Shown: positions 24,267 through 32,827 of the stretch, in pieces | Layout of the letters: each line of letters opens with the position of its first letter | Position numbering within the stretch: the first letter of the stretch is position 1 | DNA from: Colimorpha sp045639845 | Lineage (GTDB): Bacteria > Bacteroidota > Bacteroidia > Bacteroidales > P3 | Assembly: GCA_045639845.1 (NCBI GenBank) | Contig: JAZUDW010000089.1 | Span: 1-32,865 of the forward strand | Length of the DNA: 32,865 nt | Direction of reading: 5' to 3' | Notes under the pieces: generated by a model | The model's input: the letters and a program-made list of their open reading frames with translations, nothing else | What the model was told of the DNA's origin: nothing | Database searches by the model: none | Translations under genes and position numbers: made by a program

Positions 24267-25187
24267 ATGAATTTCTATGTTACTATATTAGGATCGGGAG
24301 CTGCGGTACCAACCTTGGGTCGTCATTGTAGTTCGCAAGTGGTGAACATCAATGGTTGCAAAATGTTGGTGGATTGTGGAGAATCGACACAGAATCAGCT
24401 GCGTGCTTGCCGACAGAAGTTGCAATCTTTTGGTACGATTTTCTTATCTCATCTTCACGGTGATCATATTTTCGGACTGCCGGGTTTGTTGGCATCTATG
24501 CATATGGGTGGAAGGACTGAGCCAGTGACAATCTTTGCGCCTCCGGGATTGAGAGATGCTCTTGATCTTTTCTTTAAAGTTAGTGATACAAGGTTGGATT
24601 ACGAACTGGTTGTAAAAGAGCTTATAGGAGATGCCCCCGAACTGATATTTGAAAACAATCATTGTAAGGTTACTGCGTTCCCGTTGCAACATAGTGTACC
24701 TTGTTATGGATTTCTTTTTGAAGAAAATATTACAGGGTTGAATCTTGTGCCAGGTGTTCGCGACAAGTATCACTTGGTGCCGATAGAGATAGCGAAAATC
24801 AAGGCTGGAGAAGATTATATTACTCCTGCAGGTGAGGTGGTCCCCAATGCCCTACTTACTATGCCTCGCAGAAAGCCTTTAACCTATGCTTACTGCTGTG
24901 ATACCGCCTATACAGAGACTATACTCCCAGTGCTCAAGGATGTTGACTTGCTGTGCGTAGAGAGTACTTTTGACCAGTCACGTGCCGATTTGGCAGAACA
25001 GCGTAAGCATTGTACCACTCTTCAGGCTGCAGAACTGGCAAAGAAGGCTGACGCCAAACAACTGATGTTAACACATTTCTCTGCTCGCTATAAGGTGGTT
25101 GAGAATCTATTGGATGAGTCTAAAACTGTGTTTCCGAACACTATTGCTGCTTCCGATGGACTTGTGGTGGAATTGAGGAGGGGGTAA
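24267..25187 (+). CDS. rnz: Ribonuclease Z
   Basis: 306 residues, the short bacterial form of tRNA 3'-endonuclease, which trims tRNA precursors. The metallo-beta-lactamase signature is SHLHGDH (H62, H64, D66, H67). Other zinc ligands are H142 (PLQHSVPC), D212 (YCCDTAYTE) and H270 (LTHFSARY). The N-terminus FYVTILGSGAAVPTLGRHCSSQ matches the family, with the GxxxAxP loop. It starts 6 bp after the DUF4831 gene. The protein looks complete. Confidence 0.95.
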   Translation: MNFYVTILGSGAAVPTLGRHCSSQVVNINGCKMLVDCGESTQNQLRACRQKLQSFGTIFLSHLHGDHIFGLPGLLASMHMGGRTEPVTIFAPPGLRDALDLFFKVSDTRLDYELVVKELIGDAPELIFENNHCKVTAFPLQHSVPCYGFLFEENITGLNLVPGVRDKYHLVPIEIAKIKAGEDYITPAGEVVPNALLTMPRRKPLTYAYCCDTAYTETILPVLKDVDLLCVESTFDQSRADLAEQRKHCTTLQAAELAKKADAKQLMLTHFSARYKVVENLLDESKTVFPNTIAASDGLVVELRRG

Positions 25188-25774
25188 TATCGATCTGCAC
25201 TGCTGGATCCTTGGGATGAGTGTGGTGACAGAATCGATCGGATGATAGACGTGGCCTTAGTTCGAATTGTATTATGCCCTCGGGCAGTACGATGTTGCAA
25301 CGAATTTACGATGAAACTATATCAGATATAAAATGCTAACAACTGGTGGGCTTTAGTTTCTAGGTGGGGTTGGACATGACTTTTGGGCGGTTGATATTGA
25401 ATTAAAATTTTTGTTTTCATTTGTTTGGGTGGCTTATTCGGCTCGCTGGTTCTTTCTTTGTTGTGTGGCTTTTTGAAATCTACACCAAAGCAAACTTCAG
25501 ATTTCCAACGATGAACTTTCGACCATTGCTTATTGTGCAATATTATTGGCGATCTCTTTCTTTGAGATCGGTGTCTGATGGTTTTTCTTTATTGGCATAA
25601 TTGTTGATAGAGAGAGTCAGCGTTAGAAATACGTATTAGAGAAAAAAGTGAAAAGGATTTGTGTTTTGTAGAATTTTAGTATCTTTGTATTTGATGATAA
25701 GGAGTATGCCTGCGCTTAGTGCTCTGTAAATCATTTGTTAAATGTGAATTTTAAATATATTATTATAATAAATT
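25188..25774. other. Intergenic stretch of about 590 bp before secA
   Basis: It contains the secA promoter (25658-25687) and a leader of about 80 nt. Other visible structures are a palindrome TATATC-A-GATATA (25318-25330) and a hairpin with stem CGATCTC/GAGATCG (25550-25556, 25564-25570). No convincing coding frame was found; a short minus-strand frame at 25322-25540 has low-complexity Lys/Pro composition. No terminator for rnz is evident. Confidence 0.5.
25658..25687 (+). promoter_or_regulatory. Promoter of secA (-33 and -7 elements)
   Basis: TTTG (25658-25661) and TATCTTTG (25680-25687) are separated by 18 bp, close to the Bacteroidota consensus TTTG / TAnnTTTG spacing. This is the best promoter in the window. 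It predicts a transcript start near 25694. Confidence 0.75.
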
Positions 25775-28700
25775 ATGGCAAATTTTCTAAAGAAACTGTT
25801 CGGTAGTAAGTCGGATCGCGACTTGAAAGAGGTTAAGCCTTTGCTTGAGAAGACTTTGGCTGTGTATCCCGCTATCCAGCAACTATCGAACGACGAATTG
25901 CGTGCTAAAACTATTGAGTTCAAGGATATTATCCGTAAGGAAACTGAACAGGAAGAACAAGAGCTTGCTGAACTTCGTCAGCGTTTGGATGACGATTACG
26001 AGATGCCTGTAGATAAAAAAGAGACTATCTACAAACGTATCGAAGAACTTGAGAATAGTAGTTACGAAAAGACTCAGGATATACTTGATCGAATCCTTCC
26101 AGAAGCGTTTGCAGTAATGAAAGAGACTGCTCGCCGTTTCGCAGAGAACGAAGAAGTTGAAGTGACCGCTACTCAGCATGATCGTGATTTGGCTGCCCGT
26201 AGAGATAATGTTGTGATTCGTGACGATAAGGCTTTCTACAATCATTCTTGGATGGCTGGTGGCAATATGATTACCTGGGATATGATACATTACGATGTGC
26301 AGATTATCGGTGGTTCGGTGCTCCATAGTGGTAAGATTGCAGAGATGGCTACCGGTGAAGGTAAAACTTTGGTGGCTACTTTACCCGTTTATCTCAATGC
26401 GCTACCTGGCAAAGGTGTTCACGTTGTTACAGTAAATGACTATCTTGCTAAGCGTGACTCGGAATGGATGGGTATGCTTTTCGAATTTCATGGACTCTCG
26501 GTAGATTGCATTGACAAATATGAGCCTCATAGTGATGAACGTAAACGTGCATACAATGCAGATATTACCTATGGTACTAATAACGAGTTCGGCTTCGACT
26601 ATTTGCGTGATAATATGAGCCGTAATCCGAGTGAGTTGGTTCAGCGTTCGCACAATTATGCTATTGTGGATGAAGTGGACTCTGTGTTGATCGACGACGC
26701 TCGTACTCCTCTTATTATCAGTGGTCCTACTGGTAAGGGTGATGATGACCAAGAGTTTAATCGTTTTAAACCTGTTATCGAGAAGCTGTACAACGTTCAG
26801 CGCTCACTTATCAACCAAGTGTTGGCTGATGCAAAGCGTTTGATCGGCAACAACACGGATCTTAAGCCAGAAGAAGAAGGTGCAAAAGCTTTATTGGCAG
26901 CATATCGCGGTATGCCCAAGAACAAGGCTCTTATCAAATATCTCTCGGAGACTGGTGTAAAGACGCTTCTGCAGCGTACGGAAAACTTCTATATGCAGGA
27001 ACAGAACAAGTTTATGCATATTATTGACGACAACCTCTATTTTGTAGTAGATGAGAAGAACCGTACGGTTGAGTTGACAGATAAGGGTATGGACTATTTA
27101 GCAGATCAAGGTGAGGATCGTCGTTTCTACCAACTGCCCGATATCGGAGGCGAATTGGCTGAATTAGAACATAGTGATCTTTCGGCTGAAGAAAAGGCTG
27201 CTCAGAAAGAGAAAATCATGAGTGATTTCGCTGTTCAGAGTGACCGCGTTCATACTGTAGATCAGCTTTTAAAAGCATACACTCTCTTTGAACGTGATGT
27301 GGATTACATTGTTACGGAAGATCGCCAGGTGAAGATTGTGGATGAACAGACGGGTCGTATTATGGAAGGCCGTCGTTGGAGCGATGGTCTCCATCAAGCT
27401 GTTGAAGCTAAGGAGAATGCAAAGGTTGAGGCTGCAACCCAAACCTATGCAACTATAACTCTCCAGAATTACTTCCGTATGTATAAGAAACTGGCCGGTA
27501 TGACGGGTACAGCAGAAACCGAAGCCGGTGAGTTTTGGGATATCTACAAGCTGGATGTGGTGGTGATTCCTACCAACCGTCCTATCGCTCGTCAGGATTT
27601 GGATGATGTGATCTACAAAACCAAAAGAGAAAAATTTGCTGCTGTGATTGCAGAGGTGGAGCGACTTGTAGGTGAAGGACGTCCTGTTTTGGTCGGTACA
27701 ACATCTGTAGAGACCTCTGAATTACTGAGCAAGATGTTGAAGATGCGCGGTATTTCTCACAATGTGCTCAATGCTAAATTGCATAAACGCGAAGCTGATA
27801 TTGTGGCTGAAGCTGGTGAAGCTGGCAAGGTTACTATCGCAACCAATATGGCTGGTCGTGGTACTGACATCAAACTTAAAGCTGGTGTACGTGAGGCTGG
27901 CGGTCTTGCAATTATAGGTACAGAACGTCACGAATCTCGTCGTGTCGATCGACAGCTGCGTGGCCGTGCCGGTCGTCAAGGCGACCCCGGTTCGTCTTTG
28001 TTCTTCGTGTCGCTTGAAGATGACTTGATGCGTTTGTTCGGTTCTGAGCGTATAGCTAAGATTATGGATCAGATGGGCCTCCAGGATGGCGAGATGATTC
28101 AACATTCTATGATTACCAAACAGATTGAGCGTGCACAGAAAAAAGTAGAAGAGAATAATTTTGGTATCCGTAAACGTTTGTTGGAATATGATGATGTTAT
28201 GAATAATCAGCGTACGGTGATCTACAACAAGCGTCGTAATGCCCTATATGGTGACCGCTTGCCTATCGATATCAGCAACACATTCTATGATACATGTGGG
28301 TTGATCTACAACGATGCTCGCAACAATCATGACTTCGAGGGTTTGAAGTTGGAGATGATTCGTACTTTTGCTTGTGAGATTCCTTTCTCGGAGAAAGAAA
28401 TCTTTGGTATGCGTAGCGATGAGGCTGTGTCTAAGCTGTATGATCTCGTATATGGAAACTTTAAGTCTCGTATGCAACATATTGGCCGTTTGGCAATGCC
28501 GTTCATTACCCATGTTCACGAGAATACCCAATATGTCAATATTGCCTTCCCAATTACCGATGGTAAAAAGACTTTGAATGTGGTGGTTCCTGTACAGAAA
28601 GCTTTCGAGAGTGAAGGCCGTGAGATGGAGAACAGTATTCAGAAAGGTATCACTCTGGCAATTATTGATGACTATTGGAAGGAGCATCTTCGTGAACTGG

Positions 28701-29071
28701 ATGATCTCCGTACCAGCGTACAGAATGCCAGCTATGAACAGAAGGATCCTCTGTTGATCTACAAGTTTGAGTCGTTTAACCTTTTTGAGAAAATGTTACT
28801 CGATATCAACCGTGAGGTGAGCTCCTTCCTCAGTCGTGCTTCGTTGCCAATAAAACAGGAAAGTGAGGTTCATGAGGCAAACTTGCCAGAAAGCAACAAC
28901 CGCAATTTGCGTACTAGCCGTAATCAGGAAGAACGACCTGGCCAGAATACGCAGGAACGTCAGAAACCTCAGCCTGTTCATGTAGAGAAGAAGGTAGGCC
29001 GTAATGATCCTTGCCCTTGCGGTAGTGGTAAGAAATATAAGAATTGCCACGGTCGTGATATGAATGAATAG
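25775..29071 (+). CDS. secA: Preprotein translocase ATPase SecA
   Basis: 1,098 residues, within the long SecA class usual in Bacteroidota. SecA drives preproteins through SecYEG using ATP. Walker A is MATGEGKTL (GEGKT 194-198) and Walker B/DEAD is AIVDEVDSVLIDDARTPL (DEVD 299-302). The second nucleotide-binding fold has TNMAGRGTDIKL and ESRRVDRQLRGRAGRQGDPGSS. An insertion of about 60 residues in the preprotein-crosslinking region (PEEEGAKALLAAYRGMPK...) accounts for part of the extra length. The C-terminus carries a Gln/Arg-rich linker and the zinc motif CPCGSGKKYKNCH (C1080, C1082, C1091, H1092), which binds SecB or ribosomes in other bacteria. The barrel protein gene follows after 22 bp. 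Confidence 0.98.
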   Translation: MANFLKKLFGSKSDRDLKEVKPLLEKTLAVYPAIQQLSNDELRAKTIEFKDIIRKETEQEEQELAELRQRLDDDYEMPVDKKETIYKRIEELENSSYEKTQDILDRILPEAFAVMKETARRFAENEEVEVTATQHDRDLAARRDNVVIRDDKAFYNHSWMAGGNMITWDMIHYDVQIIGGSVLHSGKIAEMATGEGKTLVATLPVYLNALPGKGVHVVTVNDYLAKRDSEWMGMLFEFHGLSVDCIDKYEPHSDERKRAYNADITYGTNNEFGFDYLRDNMSRNPSELVQRSHNYAIVDEVDSVLIDDARTPLIISGPTGKGDDDQEFNRFKPVIEKLYNVQRSLINQVLADAKRLIGNNTDLKPEEEGAKALLAAYRGMPKNKALIKYLSETGVKTLLQRTENFYMQEQNKFMHIIDDNLYFVVDEKNRTVELTDKGMDYLADQGEDRRFYQLPDIGGELAELEHSDLSAEEKAAQKEKIMSDFAVQSDRVHTVDQLLKAYTLFERDVDYIVTEDRQVKIVDEQTGRIMEGRRWSDGLHQAVEAKENAKVEAATQTYATITLQNYFRMYKKLAGMTGTAETEAGEFWDIYKLDVVVIPTNRPIARQDLDDVIYKTKREKFAAVIAEVERLVGEGRPVLVGTTSVETSELLSKMLKMRGISHNVLNAKLHKREADIVAEAGEAGKVTIATNMAGRGTDIKLKAGVREAGGLAIIGTERHESRRVDRQLRGRAGRQGDPGSSLFFVSLEDDLMRLFGSERIAKIMDQMGLQDGEMIQHSMITKQIERAQKKVEENNFGIRKRLLEYDDVMNNQRTVIYNKRRNALYGDRLPIDISNTFYDTCGLIYNDARNNHDFEGLKLEMIRTFACEIPFSEKEIFGMRSDEAVSKLYDLVYGNFKSRMQHIGRLAMPFITHVHENTQYVNIAFPITDGKKTLNVVVPVQKAFESEGREMENSIQKGITLAIIDDYWKEHLRELDDLRTSVQNASYEQKDPLLIYKFESFNLFEKMLLDINREVSSFLSRASLPIKQESEVHEANLPESNNRNLRTSRNQEERPGQNTQERQKPQPVHVEKKVGRNDPCPCGSGKKYKNCHGRDMNE

Positions 29072-29093
29072 TCAAAACTAAAATATTATTATT

Positions 29094-29684
29094 ATGAAAC
29101 GAATATTAGTTATTCTCCTTTTGGTGGTGATGGCAGTAACGGGCCTTCGTGCACAATTGTTCCAGTTGGGTCTGAAAGGAACCTATTCCAGTATTGATCC
29201 CTATGAGCTCTATACAGATATCAGTACCTCTGTTGCTAACCGTTCTGTAGGTTTTATTAAGCAGAGTGGTTTGGGGCTGATGCTTAGAGTCAACATCACC
29301 GATCGTATCTTTGTTCAACCTGAATTGGGTATCAGCCCTAATGCTATCTGGTCTGATATTGATACCAATGCAAACTTTATAAGCCAAGTTCTGTCTGCAT
29401 ACAATGGAGCAACATCATCAACTCTCGACATTCCCGTTTTAGTTGGGTATAAACTATTTTCGTTTGGCAATGCTCTTGATATCAGAGTGTTTGGCGGCGC
29501 TCAGTTTTATACCAAGTTTGTATCGTTTTCCGATATTGATTTTGGTACGTACTCACTACTGGGAGGTGTCGGGTTAGACTTGATTGATTTACTGTATTTC
29601 GATGTGAGAGCAGTCTTCAATCCTGGAACCAACTACTTGGATAAACCTGCACATTATGCCTTTACCTTTGGTTTGATGTTCTAG
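29094..29684 (+). CDS. Small outer-membrane beta-barrel protein
   Basis: 196 residues. A signal peptide (MKRILVILLLVVMAVTGLRA, cleavage before QLFQLGLKG) is followed by alternating strands that fit an 8-stranded barrel: GLGLMLRVNITDRIFVQPELGIS, LDIPVLVGYKLF, LDIRVFGGAQFYTKFV, LLGGVGLDLIDLLYFDVRAVFNPG, and a terminal HYAFTFGLMF ending in Phe, as expected for BAM substrates. It resembles PorT-like/outer membrane beta-barrel domain proteins common in Bacteroidota. It may be co-transcribed with secA (22-bp gap). A hairpin downstream probably ends the transcript. Function unknown. Confidence 0.75.
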   Translation: MKRILVILLLVVMAVTGLRAQLFQLGLKGTYSSIDPYELYTDISTSVANRSVGFIKQSGLGLMLRVNITDRIFVQPELGISPNAIWSDIDTNANFISQVLSAYNGATSSTLDIPVLVGYKLFSFGNALDIRVFGGAQFYTKFVSFSDIDFGTYSLLGGVGLDLIDLLYFDVRAVFNPGTNYLDKPAHYAFTFGLMF

Positions 29685-29703
29685 TTGATCGAAAGATAGA
29701 AAC

Positions 29704-29766
29704 AAGGGGACTATTATTGTCATTAGATACAATGAATCATGGCAATTGTAGTCCCCTTCTTTAGTA
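29704..29766 (+). terminator. Long-loop terminator hairpin after the barrel protein
   Basis: AAGGGGACTA (29704-29713) pairs perfectly with TAGTCCCCTT (29749-29758). Inner bases (TTATTG against CAATTG) extend the stem with a bulge, leaving a loop of about 25 nt. CTTTAGTAATTT follows, a weak T-tract. Confidence 0.65.
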
Positions 29767-29815
29767 ATTTGTAATAGGCTACATACGTGTTTTCGAATAA
29801 AAAAAAGTATAGTTT

Positions 29816-32077
29816 ATGCGTTTTCGATATTTTTTACCTTTCATTGTAATGCTGTTAATGGCAGGTTCTATTTTTGCTCAGCAAGCTACTAATAGAGAAA
29901 TGGCGTTAGTTTCCCAAAACCAATGGACGGCTATACGGGGCTCTGGCTCGATTGAAGATCATCCGTTGCCAGACCAGTTTTCTCATCTTAGGCTCTATAC
30001 GCCTTCCCGAGGTGTTGGTTTTGTGATCATTACGGATCAGAAGGCGGCCTATCCTGTAGTGGCTTATTCAGCAGAGTCGGAATGGAACGATAGCATCGGA
30101 CCTCAGTTGTATTGGTGGCTTATGAAACAGCAGTCTTTACTGGAGTATATAGTGTCAGAGAAAGTCGCACCCACTAAGGATATAGAAAATGTGTGGACAA
30201 AGTGGACAACAGGAGGCAGCATGGTTATAGCAAACATGGTTTCACCCCTTCTGCATTCTGCTTGGAGTCAGTCGCCAAGATACAATAATTATTGCCCTAT
30301 AGATAACCAATCTAGTAGTGGTCATGCTTTGGTAGGATGCGTGGCAACGGCTATGGCACAAGTGATGAAGTATTGGCAATATCCCTCGCATGGGATAGGA
30401 TCCAATGTCTATAATCATGAGTTATATGGTTTGATAGAAGCCGATTTTGGCAATGCTACGTATCAGTGGGATTTGATGCCATACCAATTGGATTCGGCAA
30501 GCCTAATGGAACAGATTGACGCTTGTGCTTTGTTGTGTTATCATTGCGGAGTGTCGGTCAATATGCACTATGGGGTTCATGCAAGTGGTTCATATGTGGT
30601 TAATTATGGAAATAATATGCCATCGGCCGAGACTGCGTTGAAACGTTATTTTGGCTACAATCCATCATTAGAAGGGGTCTATCGACAATTGTGTTCGGAT
30701 CAGCAATGGGTGCGTATTGTGAAAGAAGAATTGTCGGAAGGGCGTCCTGTGATTTATAGTGGTGTAGATGTCGAAATTCAAGGTGGGCATGCCTTTGTCT
30801 GTGATGGATACGACAATAATGGTTACTTTCATTTCGATTGGGGGTGGAATGGCTATGCCAATGGTTATTATCTGCTTGAGAGCCTTAATCCAGCAGGGTA
30901 CATCTTCAATGATCAGGAAGATTGTTTGATAGGAGTAGAACCTTCGGGACGATTACGTACATCTGAAAAACGATATACTTGTAGTGCCGATGCCAACGAT
31001 GTTGTGGTAACAGTATATTCGAGTACAAGCGATAGTGCACAGTGGCACTTGATAAATCTTCCAAGTTGGATAACATCCTCACAACAATCGGGGGATGGCA
31101 ACGGTTCGATAACTGAAGTTTCTCTCCATGTGGAACCAAATACCACAGGGATGTCTAGAGAGACCGATCTATGCTTTGTTCAAAATGGCGATACGGTGAG
31201 AAATTCATTGGCTCAATTTGGTTGCTTCAATGATGCCATGTGCGATCTTGAAGTGTACATGTATGATGTTTATGGGGACGGTTATCAGTTTAATAAGTTG
31301 ATATTCACACAAACAGATGGTACAGAATATGCAACAGTCTCACTGCCCAATGGTTTTGATACTGTGGTTACGGTGGGCGTGTGCAATCAGGAGTTAGTCC
31401 TCAACTGGATGGAGGGATTTTTTAGTAGTGAAGATGGCTTTGTGGTTACCAATGGTAGTGGCGACACTATAGCGTATCATGAAGCAGGAGAAGATTATCC
31501 TACGCAAGAGGTATGTAGAATATCATCCCCTTGTGCAGGTGTTTGCATGCCTCCATCATTAGAGGTTTCAAATCCAATGCCCCATGATGTTGTTTCGGTA
31601 GCAATACAAAGCAGCAATACGAATGAGGATTATATATTCTATCTTTTAGGATCTGATAATGAATATAGTATCAATTCTTTGGGTTGTTGGATTGATACCA
31701 TCCTAGTGCATGGTACCATGGTTGATATCAGAATAGATGATTTGAGTGATTATGGCAACTATATATTGTATGCAGTAAGTGTTTGTGGCGAAGGTGATTA
31801 TTCCTCTAAGAGCAGTCCTCAGACGTTTACCTTTATACCACAAACTGGTGTCGTTGCTGTGGAGTCCCACATTGCAGTTTATCCTAATCCCGTCAGACGA
31901 CAATTGCACGTAGATGCCGATGGGTTGAAGATGGTTGAGATTTATGATATGATGGGTGGAAAAATATTAGAGACAATGTCGTCGCTAATTGATGTCAGTT
32001 CCTTTGTTACAAATACTTATTGGCTTAGGATCACTACCGAACAAGGTGTTGTATTCCGTAAAATAGTGGTCAAGTAG
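29816..32077 (+). CDS. Secreted C10 cysteine protease with type IX secretion tail
   Basis: 753 residues. Signal peptide (MRFRYFLPFIVMLLMAGSIFAQ), then a propeptide-like region (about 23-145), then a streptopain (C10) catalytic domain (about 146-378). The catalytic Cys is C175 (HALVGCVATAMAQVMKYW) and the His is H325 (QGGHAFVCDGYD); FHFDWGWNG supplies the conserved Trp residues. Next come a BACON-like domain (about 385-468, LPSWITSSQQSGDGNGSI), a domain with CDLEVYMYDVYGDGYQFNKL (about 475-575), an Fn3-like segment (about 585-675) and a T9SS type A sorting domain (about 680-753: VYPNPVRRQLHV, MVEIYDMMGGKI, IDVSSF, FRKIVVK). It is predicted to cross the inner membrane by Sec and the outer membrane by T9SS, then act at or outside the cell surface. 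Relatives include SpeB and Prevotella interpain. Confidence 0.93.
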   Translation: MRFRYFLPFIVMLLMAGSIFAQQATNREMALVSQNQWTAIRGSGSIEDHPLPDQFSHLRLYTPSRGVGFVIITDQKAAYPVVAYSAESEWNDSIGPQLYWWLMKQQSLLEYIVSEKVAPTKDIENVWTKWTTGGSMVIANMVSPLLHSAWSQSPRYNNYCPIDNQSSSGHALVGCVATAMAQVMKYWQYPSHGIGSNVYNHELYGLIEADFGNATYQWDLMPYQLDSASLMEQIDACALLCYHCGVSVNMHYGVHASGSYVVNYGNNMPSAETALKRYFGYNPSLEGVYRQLCSDQQWVRIVKEELSEGRPVIYSGVDVEIQGGHAFVCDGYDNNGYFHFDWGWNGYANGYYLLESLNPAGYIFNDQEDCLIGVEPSGRLRTSEKRYTCSADANDVVVTVYSSTSDSAQWHLINLPSWITSSQQSGDGNGSITEVSLHVEPNTTGMSRETDLCFVQNGDTVRNSLAQFGCFNDAMCDLEVYMYDVYGDGYQFNKLIFTQTDGTEYATVSLPNGFDTVVTVGVCNQELVLNWMEGFFSSEDGFVVTNGSGDTIAYHEAGEDYPTQEVCRISSPCAGVCMPPSLEVSNPMPHDVVSVAIQSSNTNEDYIFYLLGSDNEYSINSLGCWIDTILVHGTMVDIRIDDLSDYGNYILYAVSVCGEGDYSSKSSPQTFTFIPQTGVVAVESHIAVYPNPVRRQLHVDADGLKMVEIYDMMGGKILETMSSLIDVSSFVTNTYWLRITTEQGVVFRKIVVK

Positions 32078-32108
32078 AATCTTTTTTCCGATAATAATAA
32101 AAAAGTAG

Positions 32109-32116
32109 TATCTTTG
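32109..32116 (+). promoter_or_regulatory. -7 promoter element of the PepSY-like gene
   Basis: TATCTTTG, an exact TAnnTTTG match, lies 43 bp before the ATG at 32160. No good -33 TTTG; a T-run at 32082-32087 is at about the right distance. It suggests the gene has its own promoter in addition to any read-through from the protease. Confidence 0.6.
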
Positions 32117-32159
32117 TAAATCAATTTGAGAAAAAGAAAAATATAATAATTTGCAGACT

Positions 32160-32636
32160 ATGAAAAAGATATTAGCATTTGCACTGCTTCTTGTGTTGGC
32201 TCAGTCAGCCATTATGGCTCAGAAAGCAAAGTCCGTTAATGAACGTGACGTACCTGAAAAATATGTACGCGATTTTCAGCGTAAGAGTATTACTACTAAT
32301 AATTTGAGATGGGCCATGATTGATAGCTTGGTTTATGATGCTATCTACGAAGATGAGAATGGTACAACCATTTCCTATCGTTTCTCGCCCAAAGGTACCG
32401 AGACTCGTTGGTTCGTTGACGAGAAATATTATCCTCATGCCATCACCGACACTATTTCGGCCAACTATCCCAAACACAAGATTACAGAACTCTATGTTTT
32501 GAGCATCAAGAACAAAATGACCTATCAGGTGCGTATAGCCAAAGTTAGTGGTTTCTTCTGCAAGAAAGAGAAAGATGTGAAACTGCTTAATTTTGAGACT
32601 GATGGAAAGCTTATTGATGTCGTCGACGTAGAATAA
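32160..32636 (+). CDS. Secreted PepSY-like (putative beta-lactamase-inhibitor-like) protein
   Basis: 158 residues from the ATG at 32160 (MKKILAFALLLVLAQSAIMAQ, a signal peptide ending before KAKSVNERDVP). The mature protein has two similar halves in the style of Bacteroidota PepSY-like proteins: VPEKYVRDFQRKSI..NLRWAMIDSLVYDAIYEDENGTTISYRFSPKGTE, then YYPHAITDTISANYPKHKITELYVLSIKNKMTYQVRIAKV and a closing FETDGKLIDVVDVE. Proteins of this type are periplasmic or exported, and PepSY folds often bind or inhibit peptidases. It lies directly downstream of the C10 protease but has its own -7 element and terminator. The frame would allow a TTG at 32151. Function is not established. Confidence 0.7.
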   Translation: MKKILAFALLLVLAQSAIMAQKAKSVNERDVPEKYVRDFQRKSITTNNLRWAMIDSLVYDAIYEDENGTTISYRFSPKGTETRWFVDEKYYPHAITDTISANYPKHKITELYVLSIKNKMTYQVRIAKVSGFFCKKEKDVKLLNFETDGKLIDVVDVE

Positions 32637-32672
32637 CGTATCTGCAATCAGCCTTTAGTTGATCTATAAAAA

Positions 32673-32709
32673 GGGTGTCAATTCAAGTACGAATTGATGC
32701 TCTTTTTTT
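32673..32709 (+). terminator. Terminator after the PepSY-like gene
   Basis: GGGTGTCAATTC (32673-32684) pairs with GAATTGATGCTC (32691-32702), with three G-T wobbles, around a 6-nt loop (AAGTAC), followed by seven T residues. Confidence 0.85.
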
Positions 32710-32753
32710 ATGCCTCAACAATATAAAAGTAGTGGTACTTTGTAAAGATTTTG

Positions 32754-32761
32754 TATATTTG
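32754..32761 (+). promoter_or_regulatory. -7 promoter element near the right end
   Basis: TATATTTG matches TAnnTTTG. It would drive a gene beyond the window. A stable hairpin lies about 40 nt downstream in the predicted leader (32803-32827). Confidence 0.45.
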
Positions 32762-32802
32762 CCAAATTGAAAATAGTGTGGTCATTAGGCTATCACTTTC
32801 TG

Positions 32803-32827
32803 TATCAAACGCCTATTGCGTTTGGTA
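32803..32827 (+). other. 10-bp leader hairpin near the right end
   Basis: TATCAAACGC (32803-32812) pairs with GCGTTTGGTA (32818-32827) with one G-T wobble around a CTATT loop. No T-run follows at once. Its place downstream of a promoter element suggests a structured 5' leader. Confidence 0.4.

Noticed and set aside
25322..25540. 72-codon minus-strand frame upstream of secA
   Set aside because: Lys/Pro/Gln-rich, no recognisable domain, no promoter or clear start context.
28850..28990. Possible frameshift in the Gln/Asn/Arg-rich stretch of secA
   Set aside because: The frame continues without break into the zinc motif; the stretch is the variable linker normal for SecA C-termini.
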